Shown piece by piece: positions 52,591 through 53,848 of a stretch of 53,848 nucleotides of DNA. Origin of the DNA: Pseudobutyrivibrio ruminis (GTDB taxonomy: Bacteria; Bacillota; Clostridia; Lachnospirales; Lachnospiraceae); contig SVES01000019.1 in the NCBI GenBank assembly GCA_015057305.1, forward strand, positions 2,096-55,943, given 5' to 3'. The position numbers and the translations under genes were made by a program. Under the pieces are notes generated by a model. That model did not search any database. It was not told where the DNA came from and was given only the letters and a program-made list of their open reading frames with translations. How positions within the stretch are numbered: the stretch's first letter is position 1; every line of letters starts with the position of its first letter.

Positions 52591-52893
52591 CTATACCTCA
52601 AAATCCAGGCAACTTCTGATTTTTGTGTAAGGTCTAACCTTTCCATCTGCCACTGCCACATGGTCTGGGTGAACTGCGTAGCCCTTTAAAGCCTCTTCAT
52701 TTTCAAAAGTAGAATCAAGCATCAAATCAGCATTTGAGCTGGCAAGTCCGTTGATGTTAACCTTGATATCAATCATACCCGGGATTTTTCCAGCAAGACC
52801 TTCTAATCCTTCCTTGATACCAAGCTTTACCTGCTCCTTTTCCTTGGCTGAAAGCTCATCCTTAAGTGTCCATAAAATAATGTGTTTTACCAT
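52591..52893 (-). CDS. Dabb-domain (stress-responsive A/B barrel) protein
   Basis: 100 residues. MVKHIILWTLKDELSAKEKE, then GKIPGMIDIKVNINGLASSNADLMLDSTFE (shortened) and GYAVHPDHVAVADGKVRPY match the Dabb dimeric barrel fold, whose His in HIILW and the HPDH motif are typical. Roles range from plant stress proteins to polyketide cyclases; the bacterial function is unknown. The start at 52893 has GGAG eight bases upstream, in contrast to the longer frame to 52920. Confidence 0.9.
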   Translation of the reverse strand: MVKHIILWTLKDELSAKEKEQVKLGIKEGLEGLAGKIPGMIDIKVNINGLASSNADLMLDSTFENEEALKGYAVHPDHVAVADGKVRPYTKIRSCLDFEV

Positions 52894-52994
52894 GACAATT
52901 CTCCTTTTATCTATATACAATAGTTTCTAACCATCTTTGGGATGTCCCATGAATAGAATTATATTGCAAATCCTTCTACTTGTAATCTTCTACA

Positions 52995-53834
52995 TCATTT
53001 CTCCAGCCTTATTTCTCCACCGATGACAATTGCCTTAGAGTCAAACCCATGTCCAATTTCTCTTGTGGAAGCAACTGGTAATTCTTCGCTAATATGCATT
53101 TTTAATAAATCATAAACTGTCAATTGAAGATTTTCCTTTTCATAATTTGTAAATGTGCCAAGTAACACTCCTGCCACTTCATCAAATACTCCAATTTGCT
53201 CAAGCTGTGCTAAGAGTGTTGCTATCTGGCCTGAGCCACCTCCGTACGATTCCAGTAACAATACTTTTCCTTTTATATCTGGCCAATACTTTGTACCTGC
53301 AAGCTTAGTGAAGCATCTGATATTTCCTCCAACCACAACGCCTTCCATTGAGTTTCCCTGAAGGAATTTGTAATTCAAGTTAAACAGCTTGGAGGCATCA
53401 CCATTTAAATATTCCTGAAATCTATCTTTAAGCAGCGCATCATCAGAATAAACCATATTTTTCACCTGATATAATACCGATGATTTTCCAGTCATTGCAT
53501 ATATCCCGTTTAGGATGGTAGTTAAATCACTATAGCCCCAAAATGTCTTATTGGACTGTGCTATCAGATCAAAATTAAGATATTTCAGAACTCCATTAGC
53601 TAAATCGCCACCTGAAATATCATAAATAGCTTCTATAGAATCATCCTTATAAAAACTCATTAAATCAGCAGCTCTCTCTTCATCTGTCCCACTAAATTCA
53701 TCAATCTCTGACACAATGTGAGGGGCTCTAACCGTTTCAACCCCCATACTACCAAATACCTTTTCCAACTCATCTATTTGATAAGCCCACTCCTTACTAT
53801 GTCCATTTGAGCAGGCTGATAATCCCACTTTCAT
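52995..53834 (-). CDS. S66 peptidase (LD-carboxypeptidase/MccF-like)
   Basis: 279 residues. The nucleophile Ser is in the family motif GYSDLT (S102). YDISGGDLANGVLKYLNFDLI replaces the usual RGGYGTNRLL (shortened), and the C-terminal catalytic Glu (LLESYGG) and His (REIGHGFDS) are present. Members cut the L,D-peptide bond in muropeptide recycling (LdcA) or detoxify microcin C-type peptide-nucleotides (MccF). No microcin cluster is present, so cell-wall recycling is favoured. AGGAG precedes the ATG by eight bases, at the window edge. Confidence 0.9.
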   Translation of the reverse strand: MKVGLSACSNGHSKEWAYQIDELEKVFGSMGVETVRAPHIVSEIDEFSGTDEERAADLMSFYKDDSIEAIYDISGGDLANGVLKYLNFDLIAQSNKTFWGYSDLTTILNGIYAMTGKSSVLYQVKNMVYSDDALLKDRFQEYLNGDASKLFNLNYKFLQGNSMEGVVVGGNIRCFTKLAGTKYWPDIKGKVLLLESYGGGSGQIATLLAQLEQIGVFDEVAGVLLGTFTNYEKENLQLTVYDLLKMHISEELPVASTREIGHGFDSKAIVIGGEIRLEK

Positions 53835-53848
53835 TTTCTAATTCTCCT

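Noticed and set aside
52995..53834. Microcin C immunity system
   Set aside because: The S66 protein lacks any microcin biosynthesis neighbour; muropeptide recycling is the simpler reading.

Overview
The window looks like a chromosomal segment of a strictly anaerobic, AT-rich Firmicute, most likely a Lachnospiraceae of the Butyrivibrio/Pseudobutyrivibrio kind. This is inferred from strong AGGAGG ribosome-binding sites, dense intrinsic terminators, two YitT proteins, a cytoplasmic GH35, a GH133-type debranching protein, a domain-permuted GH3 beta-glucosidase and FeS/flavin redox enzymes. I saw no rRNA, tRNA, CRISPR array, transposase or integrase. Most genes are on the minus strand.

Layout. 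1-4.3 kb: a lone HypA, a degenerate secreted amidase, aspS, a Cys-rich Fur-like regulator and a DtxR/MntR regulator with an upstream palindrome. 4.5-6.4 kb (plus): an operon of a zinc-ribbon membrane protein, a DUF5685-like protein and a J-domain/TPR protein. 6.5-9.3 kb: acyltransferase, YitT protein, Fic protein. 9.5-19.8 kb: an AT-rich defence island. 19.9-24.3 kb: a J-domain protein, a second HypA and a 960-residue flavin/FeS oxidoreductase. 24.5-34.8 kb: udk, yitT, pepT, an AEC transporter, an HPr-like protein, ychF, a membrane/spermidine-synthase fusion, GH35 and an EamA transporter. 34.8-43.4 kb: a seven-gene run (GH133, two ABC half-transporters, lipoprotein, small alarmone synthetase, response regulator, histidine kinase). 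43.5-53.8 kb: glutathione peroxidase, permuted GH3, phosphohexomutase, CDF transporter, XRE regulator, diguanylate cyclase, endonuclease IV, Dabb protein and an S66 peptidase.

The main system is a complete Ssp-type phosphorothioate defence operon read on the minus strand: small XRE protein - sspD - sspB (DUF4007) - sspC (ATPase) - sspA (cysteine desulfurase) - sspE (DUF262/DUF1524 effector). It has a recognisable promoter (TTGAAA-17-TATAAT), a divergent XRE regulator and a terminator. By analogy with characterised SspABCD-SspE systems, SspA and SspD would mobilise and activate sulfur, SspB would nick and SspC would power insertion of sulfur into the DNA backbone, and SspE would use the mark to attack unmodified phage. 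A Fic protein lies just downstream, behind a 64-bp-spaced direct repeat.

The intergenic DNA holds structure that genes do not explain. Three related long palindromes (near 1.4, 26.1 and 44.2 kb) share a core and each follows a stop codon. An unrelated palindrome lies at 21.3 kb. At 27.4-27.6 kb, five consecutive hairpins include one whose arm can pair with a distant arm. Several starts given here are internal to the longest open frame, chosen from ribosome-binding sites or because the longer frame runs into a terminator, promoter or palindrome.
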